Assembly (NCBI RefSeq): GCF_040649515.1
Contig: NZ_JBEZFP010000096.1
Coordinates: 1-36,439, forward strand
Source of the DNA: Yinghuangia elevatio
Lineage (GTDB): Bacteria > Actinomycetota > Actinomycetes > Streptomycetales > Streptomycetaceae
DNA length: 36,439 nucleotides
Direction: 5' to 3'
Below the pieces are notes generated by a model, which was not told the DNA's origin, searched no databases, and saw nothing but the letters and a program-made list of their open reading frames with translations. The translations under genes were made by a program, and so were the position numbers. Shown piece by piece: positions 15,802-23,785 of this stretch; within the stretch, counting starts at the first letter, position 1; every line of letters begins with the position of its first letter.

Positions 15802-16719
15802 TCAGCGGGCGTCGACGACGGGGTTGGTGAGGGTGCCGATGCCCTGCACGGTCGCCTCGACGACGTCGCCGGGGACGAGGAACTGCGGCGGCACCATCGC
15901 CGCGCCGACGCCGGACGGGGAGCCGGTGGAGATGACGTCGCCCGGTTCCAGGGTCATGCCGGACGAGATGTCGGCGATCAGCCGCGGGATGGCGAACAGC
16001 ATGTGCCGGGTGTTGGACTTCTGCCGGATCTCGCCGTTGACGGTGAGCGACAGGTCGAGGTTGAGCGGTTCGGGCACCTCGTCGGCGGTGACGACGGCGG
16101 GTCCGAACGGGCAGTAGGAGTCCTGTCCCTTGGAGAAGAACCACTGGCCCGAGCGGCGTTGGTCGCGCGCGCTGATGTCGTTCATGATGCTGTAGCCGAA
16201 GATGTGCCCCCAGGCGTCCTCTTCGCTCACTCGGAAGGCCTTGCGGCCGATGACGACGGCGAGTTCGCACTCCCAGTCGAGCTGCCGCGTCAGGTCCCCG
16301 TTGTGCAGGATCGGCTGGCCGCTTCCGGTGACGGCGGTGGCAGGCTTGCCGAACAGGACCGGCCGGTCCGGGAGTTCCTTGGCCGTGTCGAGGCTGCGGC
16401 TCGACTCGGCGACGTGCTCGACGTAGTTGAGCCCGACGCCGATCACCTTGCCGGGGCGCAGCGGGGCGCGCAGGGCGACGGCGTCCGGTGCCCGGGTGGC
16501 GGAGGCCGGTACGTCGGCCAGCAGGCCGCGCAGCGTCTCCAGGGCCTGCGGTCCGGCCTGGATCAGGCCGAGGAGGTCGGTCGGCAGGCCGGTGGTCCCG
16601 TGGTGGGCGGCGAGGTCCGCGACGTCGACGACGCGGCCGTCGGCCTCGACGCCGAGCCGGAGGCGTTCGCCCTCGGGCGGGGTGCCGGCTGCGGTCGTGG
16701 CGTAGGTGATCAGTCGCAT
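15802..16719 (-). CDS. FAH-family acylpyruvate hydrolase (maleyl- or fumarylpyruvate)
   Basis: A 305-residue fumarylacetoacetate-hydrolase-fold protein with an N-terminal small domain and the catalytic domain from IGVGLNYVEHVAE (His102). Metal ligands are Glu150 and Glu152 (WECELAVVIG) and Asp181 (NDISARD). In gentisate pathways this family cleaves the C-C bond of maleylpyruvate or fumarylpyruvate to pyruvate plus maleate or fumarate. The ATG overlaps the end of the dioxygenase gene by 10 nt (ATGCGACTGA), so the two are translationally coupled. No mycothiol-dependent maleylpyruvate isomerase is present in the window. With a maleate isomerase next door, direct hydrolysis of maleylpyruvate is the simplest reading. 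Confidence 0.82.
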   Translation of the reverse strand: MRLITYATTAAGTPPEGERLRLGVEADGRVVDVADLAAHHGTTGLPTDLLGLIQAGPQALETLRGLLADVPASATRAPDAVALRAPLRPGKVIGVGLNYVEHVAESSRSLDTAKELPDRPVLFGKPATAVTGSGQPILHNGDLTRQLDWECELAVVIGRKAFRVSEEDAWGHIFGYSIMNDISARDQRRSGQWFFSKGQDSYCPFGPAVVTADEVPEPLNLDLSLTVNGEIRQKSNTRHMLFAIPRLIADISSGMTLEPGDVISTGSPSGVGAAMVPPQFLVPGDVVEATVQGIGTLTNPVVDAR

Positions 16720-17795
16720 TTTTCCTCTTCGCGGTAGAAGCCGAGCGAGCGCATGACGGGGAAGTCGTTGAACGAGAACAGGCAGGCGTCGTCGGACTGG
16801 TCGAGGTTCGCGTGCTCGTGCCAGGCCCACGAGGGCACGCAGAAGATGTCGCCCTTGGTCCATTCGAGGCGTTGGCCCGCGACGACGGAGACGCCGTGGC
16901 CTTTGGCGGCGGTGTAGACGACCGTGCCGGTGTGCCGGTGCGCCTTGGTGGCCTGGCCGGGGCGCAGGAGCTGCATGTGGGCGCTCATCGTCGGCATGAC
17001 CGAGCCGCCGGTGACGGGGTTGGTGTACTCCATGATGACGCCGTCGTACGGCGATCCCTCGGTGGTCTTGGCCAGGTCGCGCAGGGCCTGGTAGGTGGGC
17101 TCCCACGGCCACGCGAGGAGCGGCGAGTAGGGGCGGGTCCAGTTCTCCGCGCCGTACGGCAGCAGGTTGCCGCCGTAGGTGAGCACCGATTCGTTCGCCA
17201 CCGGCCGTGCCTGCTGGTACAGGTCGGGGTGGACCTCGTAGAACCCGGCGTCGAGCGCGTTGACCAGCGGGATGTCGAGGCCGTCCTGCCAGATGACCGG
17301 CTCGTCGGTCCCCTCGTTGCCGTGTTCGTGCCAGGTGCCGTTCGGGGTGATGGCGAAGTCGCCCGGTCCGACGCGGAGTTTCTCGCCGTCAACGATGGTC
17401 CAGGCGCCGACGCCCTCGTGCACGAAGCGCAGCGCGGACGCCTGGTGGCGGTGCGCGGTCATCGACTCGCCGGGCCCCATGATCTGCAGGCCGGTGTAGA
17501 GCAGCCCGGCGGCGGCGCTGAGGTCGCGGCGCCCGGGGTTGACCAGCATGACGACGCGGCGGCCCGCGTCGTCGGCCTTGACGAGGTCGAGGGCCTTGCG
17601 GACGAGCGGGCGCAGTTCGGCGTACCGCCACAGGACGGGTACGGAGGCGGGCTGCGGGTACCAGGGCTCGATCTTGTTGGCGACGGTCCACAGCGCGCCG
17701 GCTTCGAGGGTGGCCAGTTCGCGGTAGTACGCCTCCAGTTCTGGAGTGTCAGCGACCCGGGCGCGGCCGAGCATGTTGTCGTCCTGGGTGGTCAT
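16710..17795 (-). CDS. sdgD: Gentisate 1,2-dioxygenase
   Basis: A 361-residue bicupin. The first cupin has GPGESMTAHRH (His115, His117) and NGTWHEH (His156, His158). The second has KAHRH (His286, His288) and SWAWHEH (His326, His328). This is the layout of gentisate, salicylate and 1-hydroxy-2-naphthoate dioxygenases. They use Fe(II) and O2 to cleave the ring between the carboxyl- and hydroxyl-bearing carbons, here giving maleylpyruvate. The operon context (salicylyl-CoA 5-hydroxylase upstream) favours gentisate as the substrate, as for SdgD of Streptomyces sp. WA46. Start at 17795 is preceded by GGAGGAGTC and overlaps the nitrilase stop by 4 nt (ATGA). The downstream hydrolase overlaps its 3' end by 10 nt. 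Confidence 0.85.
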   Translation of the reverse strand: MTTQDDNMLGRARVADTPELEAYYRELATLEAGALWTVANKIEPWYPQPASVPVLWRYAELRPLVRKALDLVKADDAGRRVVMLVNPGRRDLSAAAGLLYTGLQIMGPGESMTAHRHQASALRFVHEGVGAWTIVDGEKLRVGPGDFAITPNGTWHEHGNEGTDEPVIWQDGLDIPLVNALDAGFYEVHPDLYQQARPVANESVLTYGGNLLPYGAENWTRPYSPLLAWPWEPTYQALRDLAKTTEGSPYDGVIMEYTNPVTGGSVMPTMSAHMQLLRPGQATKAHRHTGTVVYTAAKGHGVSVVAGQRLEWTKGDIFCVPSWAWHEHANLDQSDDACLFSFNDFPVMRSLGFYREEEKCD

Positions 17796-18829
17796 GACTC
17801 CTCCTCCGGGGCCTTGGGGCCCTGCTCGGCGGGGGCGGCTGCGTCCGAAGCGAACGTCACCGGCCCGCGCGGGCGGTCGTCGACGTGCAGGCTGAAGATG
17901 TCGAAGCGGTTGTAGTGGCCGAGGATGTCGTGCATCTGCTTGGGCTGGATGCACCGGTTGAGGTCGATCTCGGCGTAGACGATGCCGTCGTCGTCGACGA
18001 GCGGTTCGGTGACGGGCCGCCCGTCGGGGCCGAAGATCCCTGACAACGCGCTGTGCTTGCGGCGCAGTTGCTCGCGGATCTCGGCGTCGTCCCCGGCGAC
18101 CGCGTCGACGATCTGATCGGAGATGGTGGAGCAGGAGACGACCGAGAACACCTTGCCCTCGAAGCAGTGCGCGGCGGTGCGCATCGCGATCGCCTCGGCC
18201 ATGTCGTAGTCGGCCGGGGCGACGGGCAGGGCGATGTAGCTTGCCGCGTGGACGAGTTCGCCCTGCGCGAGCAGCGTGAAGCGGGCCAGGGTGTTGGTGT
18301 TCTCGCCGCACGCGAGCACGCCGAGCGGGCCGACGGGGGTGGGGTGCACCTTCAGCGAGCTGCCGTCGCCGCCTGTCCAGGTCAGCTTTTCGGCCCAGGT
18401 GGGCACGATCTTGCGGTGCACGCCGACGAGTTCGCCGTCAGGGCCGATGGTGACCATCGTGTTGTACAGCTCGCCGACGCTGTGCGCGCCGCGTTCGTTG
18501 ACGCCGATGACGACGACCGCTCCGGCGTCGCGGGCGGCCGCGCGCAGACGTTCGACGTGCGGCCCGGGGATGTCGACGGACGCCCGGTACAGGCGTTCGA
18601 ACCACGGTGATCCCTGCACCGGGTTCATCGTCCAGTTCCAGTACGGGTATCCGGGGACGAACGCCTCCGGGAAGACGATCAGCGACGCCCCGTTCCCGGC
18701 CGCCTCGCGGATCAGCGACACCGCTTTGTCGACGGTGGCGGCCGGGTCCAGGAAGACCGGCGAGGTCTGCACGGCCGCGGCGGTGAAGCGCGGCAGATCG
18801 TCTTTCTGATGGTCCAAGAGGTTCTGCAT
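17792..18829 (-). CDS. Nitrilase (nitrile aminohydrolase)
   Basis: The 345-residue protein has the complete nitrilase catalytic triad: Glu55 in FPEAFVPGYP, Lys140 in VHRKIVPTW and Cys174 in GVLACGENTNTLARF. The GYPYW and CGEN signatures belong to branch-1 true nitrilases (R-CN to R-COOH plus ammonia) rather than to amidases. The gene lies inside the salicylate operon, 36 bp after sdgC and overlapping sdgD by 4 nt, so it is co-transcribed with a ring-degradation pathway. The simplest inference is supply of salicylate from 2-hydroxybenzonitrile or a related aryl nitrile. Arylacetonitriles or aliphatic nitriles remain possible. GAGGAGAG precedes the ATG. A small hairpin (18846-18860) lies in the gap behind sdgC. 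Confidence 0.87.
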   Translation of the reverse strand: MQNLLDHQKDDLPRFTAAAVQTSPVFLDPAATVDKAVSLIREAAGNGASLIVFPEAFVPGYPYWNWTMNPVQGSPWFERLYRASVDIPGPHVERLRAAARDAGAVVVIGVNERGAHSVGELYNTMVTIGPDGELVGVHRKIVPTWAEKLTWTGGDGSSLKVHPTPVGPLGVLACGENTNTLARFTLLAQGELVHAASYIALPVAPADYDMAEAIAMRTAAHCFEGKVFSVVSCSTISDQIVDAVAGDDAEIREQLRRKHSALSGIFGPDGRPVTEPLVDDDGIVYAEIDLNRCIQPKQMHDILGHYNRFDIFSLHVDDRPRGPVTFASDAAAPAEQGPKAPEEES

Positions 18830-18865
18830 GGGTCTCTCCTCGGGTCCCGCCCTCGGCGGGGTGCG

Positions 18866-21355
18866 TCAGGGGCCGGTCGCGGCGGACAGCACCGGTCGGG
18901 CGGGTGTCCATCGCGGGCGGACGACGGCTTCGGCGTCGCGCAAGAGCCGGAGCCGGGGCGGCACGCGGTCGCTGCGCGCGCCGGGCGGCTTGCGGCTGCC
19001 GGCGCGCCAGGCGTCGGGCCACCGTGCGCCGGGGCCGTCGTAGCCCTGGTCGGCGGCGGCGTGCAGGGTCCAGAGCGGGTCGTACAGGTGCGCGCGGCCC
19101 ACCGCGCACAAGTCGGCGCGTCCTGCCAGCAGGATCGAGTTGACGTCGTCGTACGTGGACACCGCGCCCACCGCGATGACCGGTATCCCGGTGGCGTTGC
19201 GCACGAAGTCGGCGAAGGGCGTCTGGTAGCTACGGCCGTACGCGGGACGCTCGTACGCCACCACCTCGCCCGTCGAGACGTCGATCGCGTCCGCTCCCCC
19301 GGCGGCCAGCGCGCGGGCGATCTCGACCGCGTCCTCGCGGGTCGTGCCGCCGTCCGCCCAGTCGCTCGCGGAGATGCGGACGATCAGTGCCTTGTCGGCC
19401 GGCCACACCTCGCGCACGACCGCCAGGACGTCAAGGGGGTAGCGGAGGCGGTTCGTGAGCGGGCCGCCGTACGCGTCGGTCCGCCGGTTGGTCAGCGGCG
19501 ACAGGAATCCGGAGAGGAAGTGGCCGTGGCCGTATTGGAGTTCGAGGACGTCGAAGCCGGCGTGGTCGGCGCGTCGGGCGGCCGCCGCGAACGCGTCGCG
19601 GATCCGGTCGAGTTCGGCGCGGTCGGCGGCGATCGGGGTGGTGCTCTGCGCGTCCCAGGCCACCGCGGAGGCCGCCACGGTGGGCCAGCCGAGGTCCCGC
19701 AACGCCGCGCTGGAGCCGTCGGATTCCGGCACGGTGCGGGCGGCCTTCGCGCCCGCGTGGGTGAGTTGGATGCCCAGTGACGCGTCGGACTGCGCGGTCA
19801 CGGTGTCGACGATGTGCCGCCAGGCGCGGGCCTGGTCGTCGTTCCACAGGCCCGGGTCGCGGGTGGTCGTGCGGCCGTCCGGCGACACGGCGGTCATGCC
19901 GGCGAGGACCAGCCCCGCGCCGCCCAGCGACAGCGCGCCCAGGTGCGCCGTCTCGAACGTGCCGGGCACGCCGTGTGCCGCGCTGTAGGTGGCCAGCGGC
20001 GGGACGACCACGCGGTTCGGCAGGGACACTCCGCCGATGCGGTACGGCCGGAACATCGGCGGCGTGGTCACGGCGACAGCGGCCGTCGCGGCGGATCCGG
20101 TGGCGGATCCGGCGGCAAATTGGGCTGCGGATCCGGCGGCTCCGGGCGTGGGTTCCGCGGCCGGCTCTGGCCGGGTCGCCATACCGGCGTTCACCGAGGC
20201 CACGAATCCCGGGTCGCGGACCCTCAGGTTCTCGTAGGTGACCCGGCGGCTGCGGGTGAGCAGGTTGAACGCGAACTGCTCGGCGCGCTGCCCGACGTAC
20301 CGCCCGATGTCCTCGAACCACTCCAGGCTCGCCTGCGCGGCCCGCTGCGTGGACTCGACGACCGGTCGCCGCTCCTCCTCGTAGCGGGCCAGCGCGTCCG
20401 GGATCGAGTCGTGTTCGTTGAGGCACGCGGCGAGGGCGAGGGAGTCCTCCATCGCCAGCTTGGTGCCGGAGCCGATGGAGAAGTGCGCGGTGTGCGCGGC
20501 GTCACCGAGGAGCACGACGTTGCCGTGCCGCCAGGTGGCGTTGCGGACCGTCGTGAAGCGGATCCACCGTGAGTTGTTGGGGATCAGGCGGTGGCCGTCG
20601 AGGTGTTCGGCGAGGAGTTCGGTGCAGCGCGCGATGCTCGCCGTGTCGCTCGTGCCGGGCGCGGCGTCTCGCCCGGCGAGTTCGGCCATGTCGGCGAACC
20701 CGGCGCGGTGCCAGGCGTCTTCGGCGATCTCGACGATGAACGTGCTGCGGGTCACGTCGTACGGGTACGCGTGCACCTGGAGTGCCCCGTAGTCCCCTTC
20801 GGCCACGATGAACGTGAAGGCCTCGAAGACTTTGTCGGTGCCGAGCCACATGTAGCGGCAGTTGCGTTCGTCCAGTTCGGGGCGGAAGACGTCGGCGTAC
20901 CGCTCCCGGACCGCCGATCGCACACCGTCGGAGGCCACCACGAGGTCGTGTGACACGGCGAGTTCGTCGACGGACGGCGCCTCCGTGCGGTAGCGCACGT
21001 CCACGCCGAGGGCGGCGCAGCGCTCCTGGAGGATCTGCAGCAGCCGCTTGCGCCCGAGTGCGGCGAAGCCGTGGCCGCCCGAGGTGAGCACCCGGTCGCG
21101 GTAGCGCACGTCGATGTCGCTCCAGCGCGCGAACTCGGCCGACATGGCGGCGTGTACGGCGGGGTCGGCGTCGGCGATGCCGTCGAGGGTCTCGTCGGAG
21201 AAGACGACGCCGAACCCGAAGGTGTCGTCGGCGGCGTTGCGTTCCCACACGGTGATGTCCCACGCCGGGGACAGCTGCTTGGCGAGGGCGGCGAAGTACA
21301 GGCCGCCCGGGCCGCCGCCGACGACGGCCACGCGCACGCGGCTGGAATTCAGCAT
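18866..21355 (-). CDS. sdgC: Bifunctional salicylyl-CoA 5-hydroxylase / OYE-like protein
   Basis: An 829-residue fusion. Residues 1 to about 400 form a class A FAD monooxygenase: GGGPGG (13-18), DLVVASDG and VLLGDAAHTAHFSIGSG. An Ala/Ser/Gly-rich linker (about 400-430) joins it to an Old-Yellow-Enzyme-type FMN domain (about 430-800: FRPYRIGGVSLPNRVVVPP, IQLTHAGAKA, GHFLSGFLSPLTNRRTDAYGGP, VSTGEVV, AVGAVST). This architecture is that of SdgC from Streptomyces sp. WA46, which hydroxylates salicylyl-CoA to gentisyl-CoA with NADH. The role of the C-terminal half is less clear; it may supply reduced flavin. The ATG at 21355 follows CTCCAGGAG. It is cytoplasmic and the second catalytic step of the operon. 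Confidence 0.9.
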   Translation of the reverse strand: MLNSSRVRVAVVGGGPGGLYFAALAKQLSPAWDITVWERNAADDTFGFGVVFSDETLDGIADADPAVHAAMSAEFARWSDIDVRYRDRVLTSGGHGFAALGRKRLLQILQERCAALGVDVRYRTEAPSVDELAVSHDLVVASDGVRSAVRERYADVFRPELDERNCRYMWLGTDKVFEAFTFIVAEGDYGALQVHAYPYDVTRSTFIVEIAEDAWHRAGFADMAELAGRDAAPGTSDTASIARCTELLAEHLDGHRLIPNNSRWIRFTTVRNATWRHGNVVLLGDAAHTAHFSIGSGTKLAMEDSLALAACLNEHDSIPDALARYEEERRPVVESTQRAAQASLEWFEDIGRYVGQRAEQFAFNLLTRSRRVTYENLRVRDPGFVASVNAGMATRPEPAAEPTPGAAGSAAQFAAGSATGSAATAAVAVTTPPMFRPYRIGGVSLPNRVVVPPLATYSAAHGVPGTFETAHLGALSLGGAGLVLAGMTAVSPDGRTTTRDPGLWNDDQARAWRHIVDTVTAQSDASLGIQLTHAGAKAARTVPESDGSSAALRDLGWPTVAASAVAWDAQSTTPIAADRAELDRIRDAFAAAARRADHAGFDVLELQYGHGHFLSGFLSPLTNRRTDAYGGPLTNRLRYPLDVLAVVREVWPADKALIVRISASDWADGGTTREDAVEIARALAAGGADAIDVSTGEVVAYERPAYGRSYQTPFADFVRNATGIPVIAVGAVSTYDDVNSILLAGRADLCAVGRAHLYDPLWTLHAAADQGYDGPGARWPDAWRAGSRKPPGARSDRVPPRLRLLRDAEAVVRPRWTPARPVLSAATGP
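20095..20150 (-). repeat. GCGGATCCGG repeats coding the SdgC interdomain linker
   Basis: Several imperfect copies of a GCGGATCCGG-type unit, in plus orientation, encode the Ala/Gly/Ser linker between the hydroxylase and the OYE-like domain of SdgC. The low-complexity DNA marks the fusion joint and is likely to vary in length between strains. Confidence 0.5.
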
Positions 21356-21443
21356 GGGGGCTCCTGGAGGTACCGAGCGTTCACTTTGCGTCCTGGCGTC
21401 GATCGTCGTCCGGGGGGCGGCCCGGACCGGGCACGGCGTTGCG

Positions 21444-21899
21444 CTATCCGCCGGTGTAGGTCTCGGGTTTCTGCGGCCCGGCGTGGGCCAGGGCGTGGCG
21501 TACGTCGTCCGGCCACGGCTGCGACGCCGGCGCACCAGCGTCGGCCGTTCCGCGCGGGGCCACGGCCGAGTGCACGATGGCCATGGCCCCGGTCGCCGCG
21601 ACGCCCTCGCTGCCGTGCACCTCGAAGGCGTAGTGCAGCGAGGTGGTGCCCACCTTGGCGACCCGCAGTTCGACGGTGACGGTCTCGCCGAACCACAGCC
21701 GCTGGTGGAAGTCCGCCTCGAAGTGCACGCGCGGGGTGCTGCCGAACAGGTGCTCCAGGCCCAGCCGTCGCAGCAGGACGGCCTCGGCCGCCTCGGCCCA
21801 ACGCAGGACGGCGGAGAAGTGGTAGTGCCCTGCGGCGTCGGTGTCCGACCACTCGACGCGGCGTTCGACCGCGACGGCGGCGGGGGTCCCGGCTTCCAT
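21444..21899 (-). CDS. 4HBT-family acyl-CoA thioesterase
   Basis: The 151-residue hotdog-fold protein has the 4-hydroxybenzoyl-CoA thioesterase signature WSDTDAAGHYHFSAVLRWAEAAE, with the catalytic Asp near residue 19-21, and a typical LHYAFEVHG strand pair. It lies between the salicylyl-CoA ligase and the salicylyl-CoA hydroxylase genes, so its likely job is to release gentisate from gentisyl-CoA. In Streptomyces sp. WA46 that cleavage was reported as spontaneous, which makes a dedicated enzyme here of interest. The start at 21899 (MEAGT) is preferred over upstream codons because it follows GAAAGGG and family similarity begins at once. Confidence 0.82.
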   Translation of the reverse strand: MEAGTPAAVAVERRVEWSDTDAAGHYHFSAVLRWAEAAEAVLLRRLGLEHLFGSTPRVHFEADFHQRLWFGETVTVELRVAKVGTTSLHYAFEVHGSEGVAATGAMAIVHSAVAPRGTADAGAPASQPWPDDVRHALAHAGPQKPETYTGG

Positions 21900-21957
21900 G
21901 GGTGGCCCTTTCGGTGGGCGGCGGCTGGTGCCGCGTGGGGCGGTCGGCATAGTGGCC

Positions 21958-21999
21958 GGCACTGGGCGGTCGGCACTGGGCGGTCGGCACTGGGCGGTC
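21958..21999. repeat. Three tandem 14-bp repeats between sdgA and the thioesterase
   Basis: GGCACTGGGCGGTC is repeated three times without mismatch in the roughly 112-bp gap between the ligase stop codon and the thioesterase start. Partial copies flank the array (GGGGCGGTC upstream). It is non-coding on the operon strand and may be a variable-number repeat. Confidence 0.8.
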
Positions 22000-22011
22000 G
22001 GTGTCGCGGGG

Positions 22012-23637
22012 TCAGCGTCCTGCGGCGGCCCATTCGCGCAGCACGGCGCGCTGGAGCTTTCCGTTGGAGGTGCGCGGCAGGGCGTCGACGAATTCGACGG
22101 CGCGCGGGTACTTGTACGGCGCGACGGTGTTCTTGACGTGCGCCTGGAGATCCTTGACGGTCGCGTCGTCGGCGGTGGCCCCGGCCCGCAGGACGACGTA
22201 CGCCTTGACGATCATGCCGCGGGCCTCGTCGGGCGCGCCGACCACGCCGCACTCGGCGACGTCGGGGTGCCCGGCCAGGGCGACCTCGACCTCGGGGCCG
22301 GCGATGTTGTACCCGGAGGAGATGATCATGTCGTCGCTGCGGGCCTGGTACCAGAAGTAGCCGTCCGCGTCACGGATGTACGTGTCGCCGGTGAGGTTCC
22401 AGCCGTCGCGGACGTACGCCGCCTGCCGCTCGTCGTCGAGGTAGCGGCAGCCGGTGGGGCCCTTGACCGCGAGCATGCCCGGCTCGCCGTCGGCGGCCGG
22501 GGCCCCGTCGGCGCCGAGCACCGCGGCGCGGAAGCCGGGGACTTCGCGGCCGGTCGCGCCCGGGCGGATGTCGTCGTCGGCGGCCGAGATGAACACGTGC
22601 AGCATCTCGGTGGCGCCGATTCCGTCGATGATGCGCACGCCGGACGCCTGGTGGAAGTCCTGCCACACGGTCGCGGGCAGGGCCTCGCCGGCGGAGATGC
22701 AGCGGCGTACCGCGGCCATGCGCCCGGCGAGCCCCGCGGCCAGGATCGCGCGGTACGCGGTGGGTGCGGTGAACAGCACGGTGACGCCGAACTCGGTCAC
22801 GAGGTCGACCAGTTGCCCGGGGGTCGCCTGCTCGATCAGCAGCGTGGCGGCGCCCGCGTGCAGCGGGAAGACGACGAGTCCGCCCAGACCGAAGGTGAAG
22901 CCGATCGGGGGTGTGCCGGTGAACAGGTCGTCGGGGTTCGGGCGGACGACGTGGCGCGAGAAGGTGTCGGCGTTGGCGAGCACGTCGCGGTGGAAGTGCA
23001 TGGTGGCCTTCGGGCGGCCGGTCGTGCCGGAGGTGAAGCCGATGAGCGCGACGTCGTCGGCCGCCGTCTCGACCGGGTCGAAGACGCCCGCCTTGGCGGC
23101 GCAACGGGCGACGAGGTCGTTCTCCGCGTCGTCGGGGCCGCCGTAGGTCAGGACCGTCGCGCCGGTGTCGGCCGCGGTCAGCTCGGCGGCGAACCGGTGG
23201 TCGGAGATGGCGACGACGGGCCGGCTGATGCCGCACAGCGTCGTCAGTTCGTGGGCGCGCAGCAGCGGCATCGTCGTCACGACCACGCCGCCCGCCCGCA
23301 GTACGCCGAACCAACAGGCGACCAGCCAGGGGTTGTTGGGTCCGCGCAGCAGGACGCGGTTGCCGGTCACGAGGCCGAGGTCCTCGGTGAGGACCTGGGC
23401 GACCTGGCGTGCGCGGTGCAGGAGGTCGCCGTACGTCCAGGTCTCGTGCGCGGTGACCAGGCAGCGGCGGTCCGGTCCGAATTCCGCGATGCGGTCGTCG
23501 AGCAGGGACGTCGCGCAGTTGAGCCGGTCGGGGTAGTGCAACTCGGGTAGTTCGAAAAGCAGTTCGGGCCACTGTTCAGTGGGCGGTAGTCGATCGCGAC
23601 AGAAAGTGTCCGCGTGAGCGGATGGGGACAGCTCCAT
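22012..23637 (-). CDS. sdgA: Salicylyl-CoA ligase (ANL superfamily)
   Basis: The 541-residue adenylate-forming enzyme has P-loop TSGTTGRPK (202-210), the A5 block GIGATEMLH, A8 region SDDMIISSGYNIAGPEVE and C-terminal TSNGK with catalytic Lys527. It resembles benzoate-CoA-type ligases. Context identifies the substrate: it heads an operon with salicylyl-CoA 5-hydroxylase and gentisate dioxygenase, as does SdgA of Streptomyces sp. WA46, which makes salicylyl-CoA from salicylate, ATP and CoA. It is the first gene of the operon. ATG 23637 is chosen, with GAGG 8 nt upstream; an in-frame GTG at 23646 would add three residues. The promoter lies about 40-70 bp upstream. Confidence 0.82.
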   Translation of the reverse strand: MELSPSAHADTFCRDRLPPTEQWPELLFELPELHYPDRLNCATSLLDDRIAEFGPDRRCLVTAHETWTYGDLLHRARQVAQVLTEDLGLVTGNRVLLRGPNNPWLVACWFGVLRAGGVVVTTMPLLRAHELTTLCGISRPVVAISDHRFAAELTAADTGATVLTYGGPDDAENDLVARCAAKAGVFDPVETAADDVALIGFTSGTTGRPKATMHFHRDVLANADTFSRHVVRPNPDDLFTGTPPIGFTFGLGGLVVFPLHAGAATLLIEQATPGQLVDLVTEFGVTVLFTAPTAYRAILAAGLAGRMAAVRRCISAGEALPATVWQDFHQASGVRIIDGIGATEMLHVFISAADDDIRPGATGREVPGFRAAVLGADGAPAADGEPGMLAVKGPTGCRYLDDERQAAYVRDGWNLTGDTYIRDADGYFWYQARSDDMIISSGYNIAGPEVEVALAGHPDVAECGVVGAPDEARGMIVKAYVVLRAGATADDATVKDLQAHVKNTVAPYKYPRAVEFVDALPRTSNGKLQRAVLREWAAAGR

Positions 23638-23669
23638 GCATGCCACCTCGTCCTGGTGTCAGCGGGTCC

Positions 23670-23704
23670 ACTGTCAAGTTATCCCTCAATCCTGACGACA
23701 GTCA
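23670..23704. promoter_or_regulatory. Operator-like TGAC/ACTGTC repeats in the sdgA-esterase divergent region
   Basis: Dyad TGAC-GACA-GTCA (23693-23704), with a second TTGACAGT-type half site (23670-23677, complement strand) giving the larger inverted pair ACTGTC ... GACAGT spaced by 21 bp. Both cover the -35 and -10 of the sdgA promoter and lie where the divergent esterase promoter should be. Binding by PaaX or another regulator is inference. Confidence 0.45.
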
Positions 23705-23705
23705 A
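23676..23705 (-). promoter_or_regulatory. Promoter of the salicylate operon
   Basis: Read on the minus strand, TTGACT (23705-23700) is followed after 18 bp by TAACTT (23681-23676), or after 16 bp by GATAAC. Initiation near 23669 would give a leader of about 32 nt before the sdgA start. The -35 hexamer overlaps the dyad TGAC-GACA-GTCA, so a regulator bound there would block it. Confidence 0.6.
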
Positions 23706-23785
23706 CGGTACGCGATATCTGTTCGGCGCCAACCTGCGAAAATCACCCGGTCGGCCCCGCACGACGCACAGCGCTGGAGCGTGAG

